From the NCBI RefSeq assembly GCF_014803385.1, contig NZ_JACYFC010000003.1, positions 434,001 through 498,000 of the forward strand: 64,000 nt of DNA, written 5' to 3'. Positions 42,543 to 54,263 of this stretch are shown here, in pieces (position 1 is the first letter of the stretch; every line of letters begins with the position of its first letter). The position numbers and the translations under genes are program-made. The notes beneath the pieces were generated by a model. It did no database searches, was not told where the DNA came from, and saw only the letters and a list, made by a program, of their open reading frames with translations. Source of the stretch: Marinomonas colpomeniae (GTDB lineage Bacteria > Pseudomonadota > Gammaproteobacteria > Pseudomonadales > Marinomonadaceae).

Positions 42543-43988
42543 TTAGCCTTTTAGCATTTTAGCAAGAATCGGGTTGACGATTCCTGGGTTTGCTTTACCT
42601 TGAGAGGCTTTCATTACCTGGCCAACGAAGAAGCCAATCATTTTCTTTTGTTTATCTTCGTCAGAGCTGCGATATTGTTGAACTTGATTGGCATTTGCGT
42701 CCAAAATAGTTTGAATCATGCTTTCAATTGCATCAGTATCGGTAACCTGTTTTAGGCCTTTTGCTTCAATTATTTTATCCGCAGAGCCTTCGCCTTCCCA
42801 CATTGCTTGAAGTACGTCTTTTGCTGTTTTTCCATTTATGGTGTTGTCTTTAATTCTGGCTACTAACTCACCAAAACTATTGGCCTTAACAGGGGTGTTT
42901 TGTATGTCTAATTGTTCTTGGTTGAGGAGTTTACTTAGCTCACCCATCACCCAGTTTGCCGTTAGTTTTGCATCTTTAGCGATGGTGTTAGCGGCTTCAA
43001 AATAGTCTGCCATTGCCCGTGATGATGAAAGGACATGGGCGTCGTATTCACTTAGCCTATGTTCGCTTTGGAATCGCTCAGCTTTCTGGCTAGGGAGCTC
43101 AGGTAGGCTTGCTTTTATTTCGTCTACATAATCTTGTGTCAGGACAATTGGTAATAAGTCGGGGCAAGGAAAGTAACGATAGTCGTTTGCGTCTTCTTTG
43201 GAGCGCATGCTTCGAGTTTCATTCTTTTCTGGATCATATAATCGAGTTTCTTGAATGATTCTTCCGCCGTCTTCCAATATATCTGCTTGGCGCTCAATCT
43301 CTGTATAAATAGCTTTTTCAATAAAGCGAAATGAATTTACATTTTTTATCTCTGTGCGTGTGCCATATTCGGTTTGCCCTTTAGGTCGTAATGAAATATT
43401 TACGTCACAACGCATTGAGCCTTCGGCCATGTTGCCATCACAGATGCCTAGATAAGTCACAATAGAGTGAATCATTTTGACATAGGCAACAGCTTCTTTC
43501 GCTGAGCGTATGTCTGGTTCTGAAACAATCTCAAGTAATGGTGTGCTGGAACGGTTTAAGTCTATTCCTGTCATACCTTGAAAATCTTCGTGTAAAGATT
43601 TTCCAGCATCTTCTTCAAGATGCGCACGAGTAATGCCAATGCGTGATGTTGTGCCATCTTCCAATGTCACATCAAGGTGACCGATACCAACAATTGGGTG
43701 GTCCATTTGGCTGGTTTGATAGCCTTTTGGTAGGTCTGGATAGAAATAGTTTTTACGTGCAAAAACTGACGTCATTCCTATCTCTGCATCAATGGCGTGG
43801 CCAAACATAACTGCCATACGAAGTGCTTCTTTGTTTAAAACAGGTAGAGCACCTGGCATCCCCAAATCTACCAAAGTTGTTTGAGTGTTTGGTTCGGCGC
43901 CAAAGCCAACAGCGGCACCTGAAAATAATTTTGATTTTGTAGAGAGCTGAGTATGAATCTCAAGGCCTATAACAACTTCCCAGTTCAT
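42543..43988 (-). CDS. gatB: Aspartyl/glutamyl-tRNA amidotransferase subunit B
   Basis: Subunit of the GatCAB complex that amidates mischarged Glu-tRNA(Gln) or Asp-tRNA(Asn). The 481-residue protein opens [25 protein letters not shown] and has the catalytic GatB core ([47 protein letters not shown]). A helical tail of GatB/Yqey type follows, ending near [13 protein letters not shown]. The start ATG 43988 has AGGAG eight bases upstream and overlaps the gatA stop as ATGA. Normal length. Confidence 0.96.
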   Translation of the reverse strand: MNWEVVIGLEIHTQLSTKSKLFSGAAVGFGAEPNTQTTLVDLGMPGALPVLNKEALRMAVMFGHAIDAEIGMTSVFARKNYFYPDLPKGYQTSQMDHPIVGIGHLDVTLEDGTTSRIGITRAHLEEDAGKSLHEDFQGMTGIDLNRSSTPLLEIVSEPDIRSAKEAVAYVKMIHSIVTYLGICDGNMAEGSMRCDVNISLRPKGQTEYGTRTEIKNVNSFRFIEKAIYTEIERQADILEDGGRIIQETRLYDPEKNETRSMRSKEDANDYRYFPCPDLLPIVLTQDYVDEIKASLPELPSQKAERFQSEHRLSEYDAHVLSSSRAMADYFEAANTIAKDAKLTANWVMGELSKLLNQEQLDIQNTPVKANSFGELVARIKDNTINGKTAKDVLQAMWEGEGSADKIIEAKGLKQVTDTDAIESMIQTILDANANQVQQYRSSDEDKQKKMIGFFVGQVMKASQGKANPGIVNPILAKMLKG

Positions 43989-45451
43989 GCTTTTGCTCCT
44001 TTTGTCATTGCTGGTGATTGTAAATGCCAATCAGTATGTTGTTGATACTGGTGTGCTACGTTTAATAGTTTAGCTTCGGCAAAATAATTACCCATGACTT
44101 GAAGGCCGACAGGCATGCCATCTACAAAGCCAGCAGGGACCGACATAGCGGGTATGCCAGCAAGATTGACAGATAGTGTGTATATGTCTTCTAGGTACAT
44201 GGCAACAGGGTCGCTGGTTTTACTACCAAGGCTAAACGCCGTGGTTGGTGCTACAGGGCCCATGATGACATCGACTTCACTGAGGGCTTTGACGAAATCT
44301 TCTTTAATTAAGCGGCGTATTTTCTGAGCTTTTAAATAATAAGCATCATAATAGCCTTCTGATAAGGCGTAAGTGCCGACCATAATGCGTTTTTGTACCT
44401 CTGTGCCAAAGCCTTCTGCTCGTGAGCGAGTATACATGTCTAGTAAGTCTTTCGGGTCGTCGCAACGATGACCAAATCGTACGCCATCAAATCGAGATAG
44501 GTTAGACGATGCTTCAGACGGAGCGATCACGTAATAAGATGGAATGCTCAGTTGCAGGTTTGGCAATGAAATTTCTTTTACGGTTGCACCCAGTTTTTCG
44601 AATTCTTTAACGGCAGCCATAATAACGTCGGCAACGTCAGCGTCTAGACCGTCACCAAAATACTCTTTAGGTAGACCGATTTTTAGACCTGTTAGAGGGG
44701 TGTTAATGTTGGTTAAATAATCGTCAGTAGGTGTTTCGGAAGATGTTGAGTCTTTTTCGTCAAAACCACTCATAGCTTGCATTAAATGCGCGCAGTCTTC
44801 GGCACTTTTTGCCATTGGACCCGCTTGATCTAGGCTAGATGCATAAGCAATCATACCAAAGCGAGAAACGCGACCATAAGTCGGCTTTAGACCTGTAATG
44901 CCGCAAAAAGATGCTGGTTGGCGAATAGATCCCCCTGTGTCTGTTCCTGTTGCTGCAACAGCAAGGCCAGCAGCGATAGCAGCAGCAGATCCGCCAGATG
45001 ATCCACCTGGGACTGTGTTTAGGTTCCAGGGGTTTTTTACGGCTCCGTAAAAGCTATTTTCATTCGAAGAGCCCATGGCGAACTCATCCATGTTGGTTTT
45101 TCCTAGCATAACCGCGCCAGATTGCTGAATACGACTAGTAACAGTTGATTCGTAAGGTGGAATGAAACTGCTTAGCATTTTTGAACCGCAGGTTGTTAGT
45201 GTTCCTTGGGTGCAAAATAAATCTTTGTGAGCAACTGGTATGCCGGTTAAGTTAGTACCTTTTCCGCTTTGTATTAGGATGTCTGCTGCTGCAGCTTGCT
45301 CTAATGCGTGTTGCTCACTGACGGTAATATAGCTATTTAGCTGTGGATCAATCTCTGCAATACGGTTTAAAAAAAGATGTGTTAACTCAACGCTTGAAAT
45401 ATCTTTATTACGTAATTTTTGCGCTAATGTCGAGATGCTTTGTTCGAACAT
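43985..45451 (-). CDS. gatA: Aspartyl/glutamyl-tRNA amidotransferase subunit A
   Basis: Amidase subunit that releases ammonia from glutamine for GatB. 488 residues with the amidase signature: catalytic Lys in [31 protein letters not shown], the Ser-cis-Ser-Lys centre in [17 protein letters not shown] and [16 protein letters not shown]. It lies 11 bases after gatC and overlaps gatB by four bases, all on the minus strand. Confidence 0.96.
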   Translation of the reverse strand: MFEQSISTLAQKLRNKDISSVELTHLFLNRIAEIDPQLNSYITVSEQHALEQAAAADILIQSGKGTNLTGIPVAHKDLFCTQGTLTTCGSKMLSSFIPPYESTVTSRIQQSGAVMLGKTNMDEFAMGSSNENSFYGAVKNPWNLNTVPGGSSGGSAAAIAAGLAVAATGTDTGGSIRQPASFCGITGLKPTYGRVSRFGMIAYASSLDQAGPMAKSAEDCAHLMQAMSGFDEKDSTSSETPTDDYLTNINTPLTGLKIGLPKEYFGDGLDADVADVIMAAVKEFEKLGATVKEISLPNLQLSIPSYYVIAPSEASSNLSRFDGVRFGHRCDDPKDLLDMYTRSRAEGFGTEVQKRIMVGTYALSEGYYDAYYLKAQKIRRLIKEDFVKALSEVDVIMGPVAPTTAFSLGSKTSDPVAMYLEDIYTLSVNLAGIPAMSVPAGFVDGMPVGLQVMGNYFAEAKLLNVAHQYQQHTDWHLQSPAMTKGAKA

Positions 45452-45462
45452 GCTTGGCTCTC

Positions 45463-45750
45463 TTAATCTATAACTTTTGGTACTAGGAAAAGACCCGCTT
45501 CTGTTTGAGGGGCGTTGGCGAGGAAAGCGTCACGGCGATTTTCTTCTGTGACTATGTCGTCTCTTAGTCTTTGTGTCATTTCAAGTGGGTTTGAAAGTGG
45601 TTCAACACCATCGGTATTAACAGATTGCATCTGCTCGACGAGCGCTAGAACACTAGATAGTGAATGTTGGTATTGATCGGCACCTTCTTCTGTTAGAGCA
45701 AGGCGTGCCAAGTGTGCAATTTTTTGCACGTCTTGTTTGTCTATGGACAT
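45463..45750 (-). CDS. gatC: Aspartyl/glutamyl-tRNA amidotransferase subunit C
   Basis: Small 95-residue subunit that stabilises GatA and GatB. It has the usual pattern [63 protein letters not shown] and the C-terminal [19 protein letters not shown] precedes the ATG. It is the first gene of gatCAB and diverges from mreB, with 238 bases between them. Confidence 0.95.
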   Translation of the reverse strand: MSIDKQDVQKIAHLARLALTEEGADQYQHSLSSVLALVEQMQSVNTDGVEPLSNPLEMTQRLRDDIVTEENRRDAFLANAPQTEAGLFLVPKVID

Positions 45751-45937
45751 GTTCCACCTGATTTTGATTGTCGTAAAAAATAGTAAATATTGTATCTCTT
45801 AGTTGAACCGCTATAAAGCTAACGACGTGAAAAATCTAGTTTATTTGTGTTTTTTTGCAAGAAAACCTATGAGTAGTAAAGTTCATAGTAGTTTTTTTCA
45901 AATTTACGCGGAATCAACTTGCCCATTGGGCTGGCGA

Positions 45938-45966
45938 TTGTTACATTTTGAAGCTATTCGTATCGT
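45938..45966 (+). promoter_or_regulatory. Candidate sigma-70 promoter for mreB
   Basis: TTGTTA (45938-45943) and TATCGT (45961-45966) are separated by exactly 17 bases, about 22 bases upstream of the mreB start. The match is fair, not strong. A GCCCATTGGGC palindrome lies just upstream (45921-45931). Confidence 0.4.
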
Positions 45967-45982
45967 ATTTATCAGGATGTAA

Positions 45983-47032
<1,050 letters not shown>

Positions 47033-47048
47033 AGCTTAGGAGTCTCCC

Positions 47049-47885
47049 ATAAATAAGTCGCTTCACTTTGGCGGAAAAGTATCTAGCGTTCGCTTTTGTG
47101 TGCTAGTAACTTTATCTGTGGCTATGATTTTTGCAGATGTTCGTTATTCTGTATTTTCTCAAGTAAGACCTTATTTAACCTTGTTGGTGGCACCTATACA
47201 GGTTGTGGTTAATACGCCTCAAAAGGTTTTTTATTGGGCAGATGAGCATCTTGCTAGTAGGGAAGGGTTGGTAGCTGAAAACCAATCCCTTCAGGCGGAA
47301 ATCTTATTGTTACGTAGTCGTCAGCAACGATTAGATTCATTACAAGCAGAAAATGTACGTCTAAGAGAATTACTTGATGCTTCTCAACGCGTAGATGAAA
47401 AAATTGTCATGGCCGAAGTTATTGGTTTTGATCAAAATGCTTATAGCCATAAGTTATTAATTGATAAAGGGTTTTCTTCAGGTGCTTATGTTGGTCAGCC
47501 CGCTTTAGATGCTACCGGTGTTTTAGGCCAGGTGGTTGAAACTGCCGCATATAGTAGCCGTGTATTACTTATTGCTGATGCCAGTCATTTTATTCCTGTA
47601 CAACTTTCTAGAACAGGCTTTAGAGGGATTCTCCGAGGGACTGGAAGTTTAAAGCTAATGGAATTGATGAGTGTTCCGCGATCAGTTGATATTAAGAAGG
47701 GAGATATACTCACTACGTCGGGCCTAGATAACCGATTTCCTAGTGGTTATCCTGTTGGAGTGGTGAGAAGCGTTAAGTATACCCAAGGTAAGGCCTACGC
47801 TGATATTGATGTGGTTCCTTTAGCCCAACTAGGCCGAAGTAGACATGTTATGTTAATTGATAAGCCACAAGCAGGGAAAAAATGA
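47049..47885 (+). CDS. mreC: Rod-shape-determining protein MreC, apparently starting at ATA
   Basis: Periplasmic scaffold protein of the rod complex, 278 residues from the start used here. One membrane helix is near residues 18-38. A coiled coil follows (about 75-115, EGLVAENQSLQAEILLLRSRQQRLDSLQAENVRLREL), then the beta-rich MreC core with DKGFSSGAYVGQPALDATGVLGQV. No ATG, GTG or TTG lies in frame between the upstream TAG (47037) and a GTG at 47100. That GTG would begin inside the membrane helix and has no ribosome-binding site. The codon at 47049 is ATA, with AGGAG six bases upstream, and from there the frame reads NKSLHFGGKVSSVRFCVLVTLS, the expected MreC N-terminus. GTG 47100 is the conservative alternative. 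Confidence 0.85.
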   Translation: MNKSLHFGGKVSSVRFCVLVTLSVAMIFADVRYSVFSQVRPYLTLLVAPIQVVVNTPQKVFYWADEHLASREGLVAENQSLQAEILLLRSRQQRLDSLQAENVRLRELLDASQRVDEKIVMAEVIGFDQNAYSHKLLIDKGFSSGAYVGQPALDATGVLGQVVETAAYSSRVLLIADASHFIPVQLSRTGFRGILRGTGSLKLMELMSVPRSVDIKKGDILTTSGLDNRFPSGYPVGVVRSVKYTQGKAYADIDVVPLAQLGRSRHVMLIDKPQAGKK

Positions 47886-48355
47886 AGTCAGTTGTTGTAT
47901 TTGTTATTACCCTGTTAACGGCTTTGATGCTTGAGGCTGTTCCTTTTCCTGAGGAACTTCTGTGGTTTCGACCTGAATGGGCTTTGCTCGTCATTCTCTA
48001 CTGGGTAATCGCTTTACCATTTAGAGTTGGTGTCGGTTTTGCCTGGTTTTTGGGTTTGATGGTGGATTTATTGCAGGGTGGAATTATTGGTCAGCACTCT
48101 CTAACCTATGTAATCATCGCTTATACTTGTGCTGTTTTTTATAAACGTTTGAGAATGTACCATAGTTGGCAGCAAGGCTTTTTTGTATGTGTCCTTGTGA
48201 GCGTCAATCAACTTGTCGATTTTTGGGTTGATCACTATATAGGTAATGCAGAGCCCACTCTGATGATCTTTATGCCAGCGATTATCACTGGTTTATTATG
48301 GCCTTGGTCTTTTATTGTTCTACGTAGTGTGCGTCGTATGTACGCTATCCATTAG
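47882..48355 (+). CDS. mreD: Rod-shape-determining protein MreD
   Basis: Inner-membrane protein of 157 residues with about five helices and the typical N-terminal pattern (FVITLLTALMLEAVPFPEELLWFRPEWALLVILYWVIALPFRVGVGFAWFLGLMVDLLQGGIIGQHSLTYV). Works with MreB and MreC in the elongasome. Its ATG overlaps the mreC stop as ATGA. Length is normal. Confidence 0.94.
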   Translation: MKSVVVFVITLLTALMLEAVPFPEELLWFRPEWALLVILYWVIALPFRVGVGFAWFLGLMVDLLQGGIIGQHSLTYVIIAYTCAVFYKRLRMYHSWQQGFFVCVLVSVNQLVDFWVDHYIGNAEPTLMIFMPAIITGLLWPWSFIVLRSVRRMYAIH

Positions 48356-48376
48356 GCTATTTTTTAGGGAACGTTT

Positions 48377-48985
48377 ATGCTTGTTTTGGCTTCAGCTTCG
48401 CCGAGAAGAAAAGAGCTGCTCAATCTTTTGGTGAAAAATTTTGATGTTCTGCCTGCTGATATTGATGAAACACCGCATACACAAGAAATTGCTGAAAATT
48501 ATGTTGTTCGAATGGCGGTAGAAAAAGCCATAGCAGCAAAAATTAAATATAAACAACAATCAGATATTGATATTACAGCTGTTTTTATTGCGTCTGATAC
48601 CAGTGTTGTTATCGACGGTCATATTCTAGGTAAACCTACTTCACTTGAAGACTCAAAAAATATGTTGAGGCTTTTGTCTGGTCGTTCCCATCAAGTTATT
48701 ACTTCTCTTTGTCTTTGCAATCTAGATCGCGAACATTTAGTTACTAAATGTGTTGTTAGTGATGTTTTTTTTCGCTCTATATCAGATGTAGAAATAGAGC
48801 AGTATTGGAGAACAGGGGAGCCACAAGACAAGGCGGGTTCATACGCAATTCAAGGATTAGGTTCTGTGTTTGTTGAGACGATGTCTGGTTCTTATTCCGC
48901 TGTAGTTGGCTTGCCTTTATTTGAAACTGCGCAACTATTAAAGCAATTTGGAATTCATTCTTTAGAGGATATGTCTCATGAGTGA
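48377..48985 (+). CDS. maf: Maf-family nucleotide pyrophosphatase
   Basis: A 202-residue Maf/YhdE enzyme that hydrolyses non-canonical or pyrimidine NTPs. It begins LVLASASPRRKELLNLL and contains VIDGHILGKPTSLEDSKNMLRLLSGRSHQVITSLCL. The terminal motif is DKAGSYAIQGLGSVFVETMSGSYSAVVGLPLFET. Position in mre-maf-rng is the standard gammaproteobacterial order. The stop overlaps the rng start by eight bases. Confidence 0.93.
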   Translation: MLVLASASPRRKELLNLLVKNFDVLPADIDETPHTQEIAENYVVRMAVEKAIAAKIKYKQQSDIDITAVFIASDTSVVIDGHILGKPTSLEDSKNMLRLLSGRSHQVITSLCLCNLDREHLVTKCVVSDVFFRSISDVEIEQYWRTGEPQDKAGSYAIQGLGSVFVETMSGSYSAVVGLPLFETAQLLKQFGIHSLEDMSHE

Positions 48986-50432
48986 AGATGTACTTATTAA
49001 TGTCACTCCCATGGAAATTCGTGTTGCTCTTGTTGAAAATGGTGTGTTGCAAGAGGTTTATATTGAGCGCTCTAGTCGCAAAGGGATTGTAGGGAATATA
49101 TATCAAGGAAAAGTAGTGAGAGTGCTTCCTGGTATGCAGGCTGCATTTGTTGATATCGGTTTGGAGCGTGCTGCCTTTATCCATGTTTCTGAGGTTGCGG
49201 ATCGTGATGCAATTAATCCTAGCGATCAAATTGGTGATTATTTACGTGAAGGGCAATCCCTTGTCGTTCAGGTTACTAAAGACCCTATTAGCTCAAAAGG
49301 CGCGCGCTTAACTACTCACTTATCTATTCCTTCTCGTTATTTAGTTTATATGCCTGATCAAGTGCATGTTGGTGTGAGTCAACGGATAGAAGACGAAGAG
49401 GAGCGTGAGAGGCTTAAGGCACTTGTTTCTGAAGCGTTAATTGATGTAGATGAAACCAGTGGGTTTATTTTGCGTACTGCGGCTGAAAAAGTTGGTGAGG
49501 ATGAAATACGTTCTGACATCAAGTTTTTAACTCGATTATGGCAATCTGTTAAGCGTCGTATGCAAAATGCTAAAGCGCCTTCTATTATTTATGAAGATCT
49601 GCCTTTGCATTTACGTACTATGAGAGATTTGGTTGGGTTAACTACTGAAAAAATCCGTATAGACTCAAAAGAAAATTATGCCAAATTACGTTCATTTGCT
49701 GATGATTTCATCCCTGAGTTAAAAGATAGAATTGAATACTATCCTGGTGAACGTCCTATATTTGACCTTTACAGTGTAGAAGACGAAATACAGAAAGGAT
49801 TAGATCGAAAAGTTCAATTGAAGTCAGGTGGCTATTTACTGGTTGAACAGACTGAGTCTATGACGACGATTGATGTAAATACGGGTGGTTTCGTTGGTAG
49901 TCGTAATCTTGAAGAAACTATTTATAAAACGAATCTTGAGGCTGCAACATCTATAGGCCGGCAGCTTAGGTTGCGTAATCTTGGTGGAATTATCATTATT
50001 GATTTCATTGACATGGAAGATGAAGAGCATAAACGGCAAGTGCTACGAATGCTTGAGAAGGTTTTGGATGTTGATCACTCTAAAACAAAAATAACGGGTG
50101 TATCTGAGCTTGGTTTGGTTGAAATGACACGTAAAAGAACACGTGAAAGCCTTGGTCAAACTTTGTGTGAGCCGTGTCGATCATGTCGTGGTAGTGGTTT
50201 GGTTAAAACACCAGAAACAGTTTGTTATGAAGTATTTCGTGAGATACTAAGAGCAGACCGTGCTTATGACTCACAAACCTATACAGTGTTAGCTTCTAGT
50301 ACTGTAGTAGAGCGATTTTTAGATGAAGAAAGTGTCGGTGTTGCTGAACTAGAGGCTTTTATCGGTAAGAGTATTCGTTTTCAAGTGGATTCTGTTTATA
50401 CACAAGATCAATACGATGTTGTGCTTCGATAA
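48978..50432 (+). CDS. rng: Ribonuclease G
   Basis: Single-strand endoribonuclease of 484 residues that trims 16S rRNA 5' ends and mRNAs. An N-terminal S1 domain (about 35-125) is followed by the RNase E/G catalytic core with MTTIDVNTGGFVGSRNLEETIYKTNLEAA and IIIIDFIDMEDEEHKRQVL (metal-binding aspartates). The zinc-link cysteines sit in LCEPCRSCRGSG. It lacks the long C-terminal tail of RNase E, so RNase G fits. It is coupled to maf by an eight-base overlap. Confidence 0.95.
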   Translation: MSEDVLINVTPMEIRVALVENGVLQEVYIERSSRKGIVGNIYQGKVVRVLPGMQAAFVDIGLERAAFIHVSEVADRDAINPSDQIGDYLREGQSLVVQVTKDPISSKGARLTTHLSIPSRYLVYMPDQVHVGVSQRIEDEEERERLKALVSEALIDVDETSGFILRTAAEKVGEDEIRSDIKFLTRLWQSVKRRMQNAKAPSIIYEDLPLHLRTMRDLVGLTTEKIRIDSKENYAKLRSFADDFIPELKDRIEYYPGERPIFDLYSVEDEIQKGLDRKVQLKSGGYLLVEQTESMTTIDVNTGGFVGSRNLEETIYKTNLEAATSIGRQLRLRNLGGIIIIDFIDMEDEEHKRQVLRMLEKVLDVDHSKTKITGVSELGLVEMTRKRTRESLGQTLCEPCRSCRGSGLVKTPETVCYEVFREILRADRAYDSQTYTVLASSTVVERFLDEESVGVAELEAFIGKSIRFQVDSVYTQDQYDVVLR

Positions 50433-50474
50433 CTAACGTTAGCTATCGAAAGCGAGAGAAAAATAGGTCTAAAA

Positions 50475-53400
50475 ATGAATTGGTTATTGCGCAAAATAAT
50501 TCTATTTTTTTTCTGGGGTGCTATTACCTTTACCGCGCTGCTGGCGATATTGTCTGTAAGTGTAGGCAAGCTAATACCTTATTTAGATAACTATCGTCCA
50601 CAAATAGAAAGTAATTTACATCAAATTACAGGCTACCCAATTAAATTAGGTAACATAGATGGACGTCTAGAGGGGATTGATCCAACTGTTTCGGTCAGTG
50701 GCTTTCAGTTATTTGTGAATGATAAGCCTGTCATTACTATTGATGAAATACGAGTTCGATTAGATGTCATAAAATCTATTTTCAGCTTAAGCCCTCAGTT
50801 TACCTACATTCGATTTTTAAGACCTATTGCTTCTCTTCAAGAAGTTGAAGGGCTGTGGCGTCTAAATGAAGGTAAGGCTGCTAATAGTGATGTTGGTATT
50901 GAGAGGGTGCTGGACTATCTGTCCGCACAGCGCAATTTTTCAATACTCAATGCTGAAATTAATGCTCATAGTGATCAATTCGGTAAGCATATTATACGAG
51001 TCCCGTACGTTTATATTTTCCAAAAGGAGTTTGGCTCTCTACTCAGCTCAACTTTTTATCTAGATGATTATGAATCGCCATTTAAGGTTGATGCCCGTCT
51101 TGATCAAACTATTCGTCTTCTTGGTAGTTATCGTATTAAAGCAGCTATACAATCTCCTCTTATCTCACTTCCACTTAAAGTGTTTAAAACTAATTCTTTA
51201 TCATCTGTTGAGGTGGGAGGGGATATTTGGTTAGATTTTGTGGTAGATAAAGAGTTTAAATTAAGAACAGAATCGACACATTTTAATGTGTCTTTTTCTG
51301 ATAGTCAGCAATATGAAATTACTTCGTCTATAAAGCTTAATTATTCCCTAAGTCACCCTAGTTTACGAATTGATATAGATAACCTACAGGTCAAAGATCA
51401 AGCTGGAAAAAATTACCTCCCAACAGATGTTGTGTTTGATTGGTCTTCAGTTTCAAACCGTTCAACCATAAGCTTTGATCAAATGGATCTTGATTTAGGC
51501 CATCAATTAGGCTCATATTTCTTACCCGCAGAAAGTGGTGCTCAAGCGATTTTGAATGGGTTGTCACCCATAGGCACCGCTAAAAATGGCTCTATTAATT
51601 TCTCGCATGAAAATGATGAGCTATCTTTTCAATATTTGAGTAATTTACAAACTGCATCAATTAATGCCTATAAAGGTATACCAAAAGCGACGAATATCAA
51701 TGCTATTTTTAGTTTGTCCAAGAGTGCTGGTTATATTGATTTTGAAGGGACTAAAAGTGATATTCATTTTGATGTTGCTTACGATGATGTATGGGCTACA
51801 GACTTTTTATCTGGTCATGTGAGTTGGAGTGATCAGCAAGGAACTTTGTTATTGAGTGGTCGAGATCTTATTGTGCAGAGAAACGAGGCGGATCTTGATG
51901 GTGAGTTTAGAGTGGAGGTTCGGGACAACGCTCCCGATTGGGTATCGCTAGATTTACATGGGCGAAATATATCGGCGTCTGATCGCTTAACATATATACC
52001 TCCTAATGCTCTGAATGATGATCTAAAGACTTGGATTGATGCCTCAATTTCAGAAGCAGGGCAAGCAGATGATGTTAATGTTCTGGTGCAAGGTGAGTTA
52101 ATTGATAATGCACAACCCCATGTTCGAGTGCGAGTGGAGGCTAGTGATCTAGAAATTACTTTCGATGAAAATTGGCCTACAGCAAAACGTGTTAGTGGAG
52201 TGTTTGAATTTGATAAAATGGGAGTTTCCGTTCAAATAGATTCAGCTTATTTATCGGATTTACCTGTTACTGATATTAAGCTGTCTGTACCTATAAATAA
52301 TGGTTCTGTTGATTGGTTAAATGTGAAAGGTGAGGTTGCTGACGATTCTTCTACTATTTTAAGTATGCTGGAGAATACCCCACTAATTGACTCTGTACTT
52401 CAACCTTTTTCAAGCTGGGATTTGGAGGGGAATATTGAAGGGCAATTTGATATTTCAGTGCCTTTTTCAAAAGGCGTAGATCCGAAAATAGAATTAGGTT
52501 TAGTTTTTAAAGACAATCACCTGTTGATTAAAGATTTAAATCTACCATCCACTATTAAAAATGGACGTTTAAATTACAGTTCAAATTTGGGTATAACGGA
52601 CTCAATATTTGATATACAGGGTTTGGGAGGTCCATCTCGTTTAGTACTGTCTTCTAATATAACGCCCGATGGCAGACTTGCTGTAACTGGTTCCTTATCA
52701 GGTACCACAGATATTCGTCGAATAGCGGAGTGGCAAAAGGTACCTAAAGCTGTCATTAATAAAATATCAGGTGAAACTTCCTATCAAGGTGAATTGTCGG
52801 TTAATCAAACGCAGAATGGTCAAGTCGATTTGACTATTGATAGTTATTTGATTGGAGTAAATATTGATCTACCTGAACCCGTAGGGAAAAGTCCTCAAGA
52901 AGCTAAATTATTGCGAGTTAAGCTGATGCAGCATGAAGGTGATATTGTTGTTGATGCTGATTATAACCGTTTGTCTGATGTTCGATTTTTACTTCATGAT
53001 GGTGAATTTATTGGTGGAGAAGTGAATTTTAATAGGAATTCAGGTAAACCATTTGATTCAGCTATTCCGAGTGGTTTGGTAGTTAGCGGTGATTTTAATA
53101 TGTTTGATGTGCAAGAGTGGTTCTCTACACTCAATGATCTACCTGATGAAAGTAGTGGGAGCTCTAATAATATTGAAATGCCTAGTATTCCTAAATGGCT
53201 TACTCGTGTAGATTTAATCGTTGATGAGGTGGTTGTTAACCCTGATAACGTTTGGCATAACTTCAAAGTTTCATATAACCCAGCTAAGGATAACTCTTTA
53301 TTTGTTAGTTCTGATGAAGTTAATTTTTCATTTAGAAAGAAAAATAATCTCCCAGATCTACACTTTGATTTTTTAAGTTGGAATACTGCGTCTACAGCTG

Positions 53401-54263
53401 TTGATAATCGGCCTGATAGTCAATCAGAAGCTCCTATATCTGCGCAACAAATTCCGAATATGACGTTATCTATTAATCAGTTTTATTTAAATGAACAACC
53501 TTATGGTGATTGGCAGCTTAAGATTTCACGAGAAAATAATTTAGTTCGTGTCGACCCTATTTCATCAAAATTAATTTCTGGTCGTTTCATTGGGAGCTTA
53601 TATTGGTTAGATGCAGGGGATGATTCAGCCGTTAATTTTAAAGTGGCAGTAAGTGGTGAGGACCTTTCTGAGCTTACTGAGAAATTTTCAAGCGAAGCTT
53701 TTCTTTCTTCAAAGAAATATAATATAGATGTGGATTTGAGCTGGAAGGGGCATCCATTTTACTTTAATCGACAGACTGTTTTGGGCGGGATAAAGTTTTT
53801 TGCTGAGAATGGTGTTTTTCATAAGGTTGATGAGTTACCTGCTTTTTTGAAGGTGCTAGGTATTTTTAACGTAGGGGCATTAACCAGGCGTCTGACATTG
53901 GATTTTTCTGATATTTATACATCAGGCTTAACGTATGACGAGTTTACAGGTGCACTTACTCTTAAGGATGGAATTTTAAGAACAACGAAACCGATTAAAA
54001 TTGATTCGCCGAGCGCTAATATTTTGTTGGAAGGGAAGGCAAATATTGTAAATGAAACACTGGATGAAAAATTAACTGCAATTTTTCCTCTTACCGGTGC
54101 TTTACCTTTAGCAGGCTTGTTGTGGGGAACACCTCAGCTTGCAGGATTACTTTTTATTACTGATATGTTAATTGGAGATGAGCTATCTAAAGTAACCAGT
54201 ATCGAATATAAGATAGAGGGTCCATTCGACAATCCAACTATGACGCCTATGAAGCATAAATAG
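50475..54263 (+). CDS. yhdP: YhdP-family AsmA-like envelope protein
   Basis: Very large inner-membrane-anchored periplasmic protein, 1262 residues, the usual YhdP length. One N-terminal helix (about 10-32) is followed by a long beta-rich region (DUF3971 type), with SAQRNFSILNAEINAHS and LKTWIDASISEAGQADDVNVLVQGEL. The AsmA-like C-terminus reads VGALTRRLTLDFSDIYTSGLTYDEFTGALTLKDG, then the hydrophobic ALPLAGLLWGTPQLAGLLFITDMLIGDELSKVTSIEYKIEGPFDNP. YhdP is implicated in phospholipid traffic to the outer membrane (established for E. coli). The tldD gene that often follows is absent here; a convergent darP gene follows instead. Confidence 0.92.
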   Translation: MNWLLRKIILFFFWGAITFTALLAILSVSVGKLIPYLDNYRPQIESNLHQITGYPIKLGNIDGRLEGIDPTVSVSGFQLFVNDKPVITIDEIRVRLDVIKSIFSLSPQFTYIRFLRPIASLQEVEGLWRLNEGKAANSDVGIERVLDYLSAQRNFSILNAEINAHSDQFGKHIIRVPYVYIFQKEFGSLLSSTFYLDDYESPFKVDARLDQTIRLLGSYRIKAAIQSPLISLPLKVFKTNSLSSVEVGGDIWLDFVVDKEFKLRTESTHFNVSFSDSQQYEITSSIKLNYSLSHPSLRIDIDNLQVKDQAGKNYLPTDVVFDWSSVSNRSTISFDQMDLDLGHQLGSYFLPAESGAQAILNGLSPIGTAKNGSINFSHENDELSFQYLSNLQTASINAYKGIPKATNINAIFSLSKSAGYIDFEGTKSDIHFDVAYDDVWATDFLSGHVSWSDQQGTLLLSGRDLIVQRNEADLDGEFRVEVRDNAPDWVSLDLHGRNISASDRLTYIPPNALNDDLKTWIDASISEAGQADDVNVLVQGELIDNAQPHVRVRVEASDLEITFDENWPTAKRVSGVFEFDKMGVSVQIDSAYLSDLPVTDIKLSVPINNGSVDWLNVKGEVADDSSTILSMLENTPLIDSVLQPFSSWDLEGNIEGQFDISVPFSKGVDPKIELGLVFKDNHLLIKDLNLPSTIKNGRLNYSSNLGITDSIFDIQGLGGPSRLVLSSNITPDGRLAVTGSLSGTTDIRRIAEWQKVPKAVINKISGETSYQGELSVNQTQNGQVDLTIDSYLIGVNIDLPEPVGKSPQEAKLLRVKLMQHEGDIVVDADYNRLSDVRFLLHDGEFIGGEVNFNRNSGKPFDSAIPSGLVVSGDFNMFDVQEWFSTLNDLPDESSGSSNNIEMPSIPKWLTRVDLIVDEVVVNPDNVWHNFKVSYNPAKDNSLFVSSDEVNFSFRKKNNLPDLHFDFLSWNTASTAVDNRPDSQSEAPISAQQIPNMTLSINQFYLNEQPYGDWQLKISRENNLVRVDPISSKLISGRFIGSLYWLDAGDDSAVNFKVAVSGEDLSELTEKFSSEAFLSSKKYNIDVDLSWKGHPFYFNRQTVLGGIKFFAENGVFHKVDELPAFLKVLGIFNVGALTRRLTLDFSDIYTSGLTYDEFTGALTLKDGILRTTKPIKIDSPSANILLEGKANIVNETLDEKLTAIFPLTGALPLAGLLWGTPQLAGLLFITDMLIGDELSKVTSIEYKIEGPFDNPTMTPMKHK

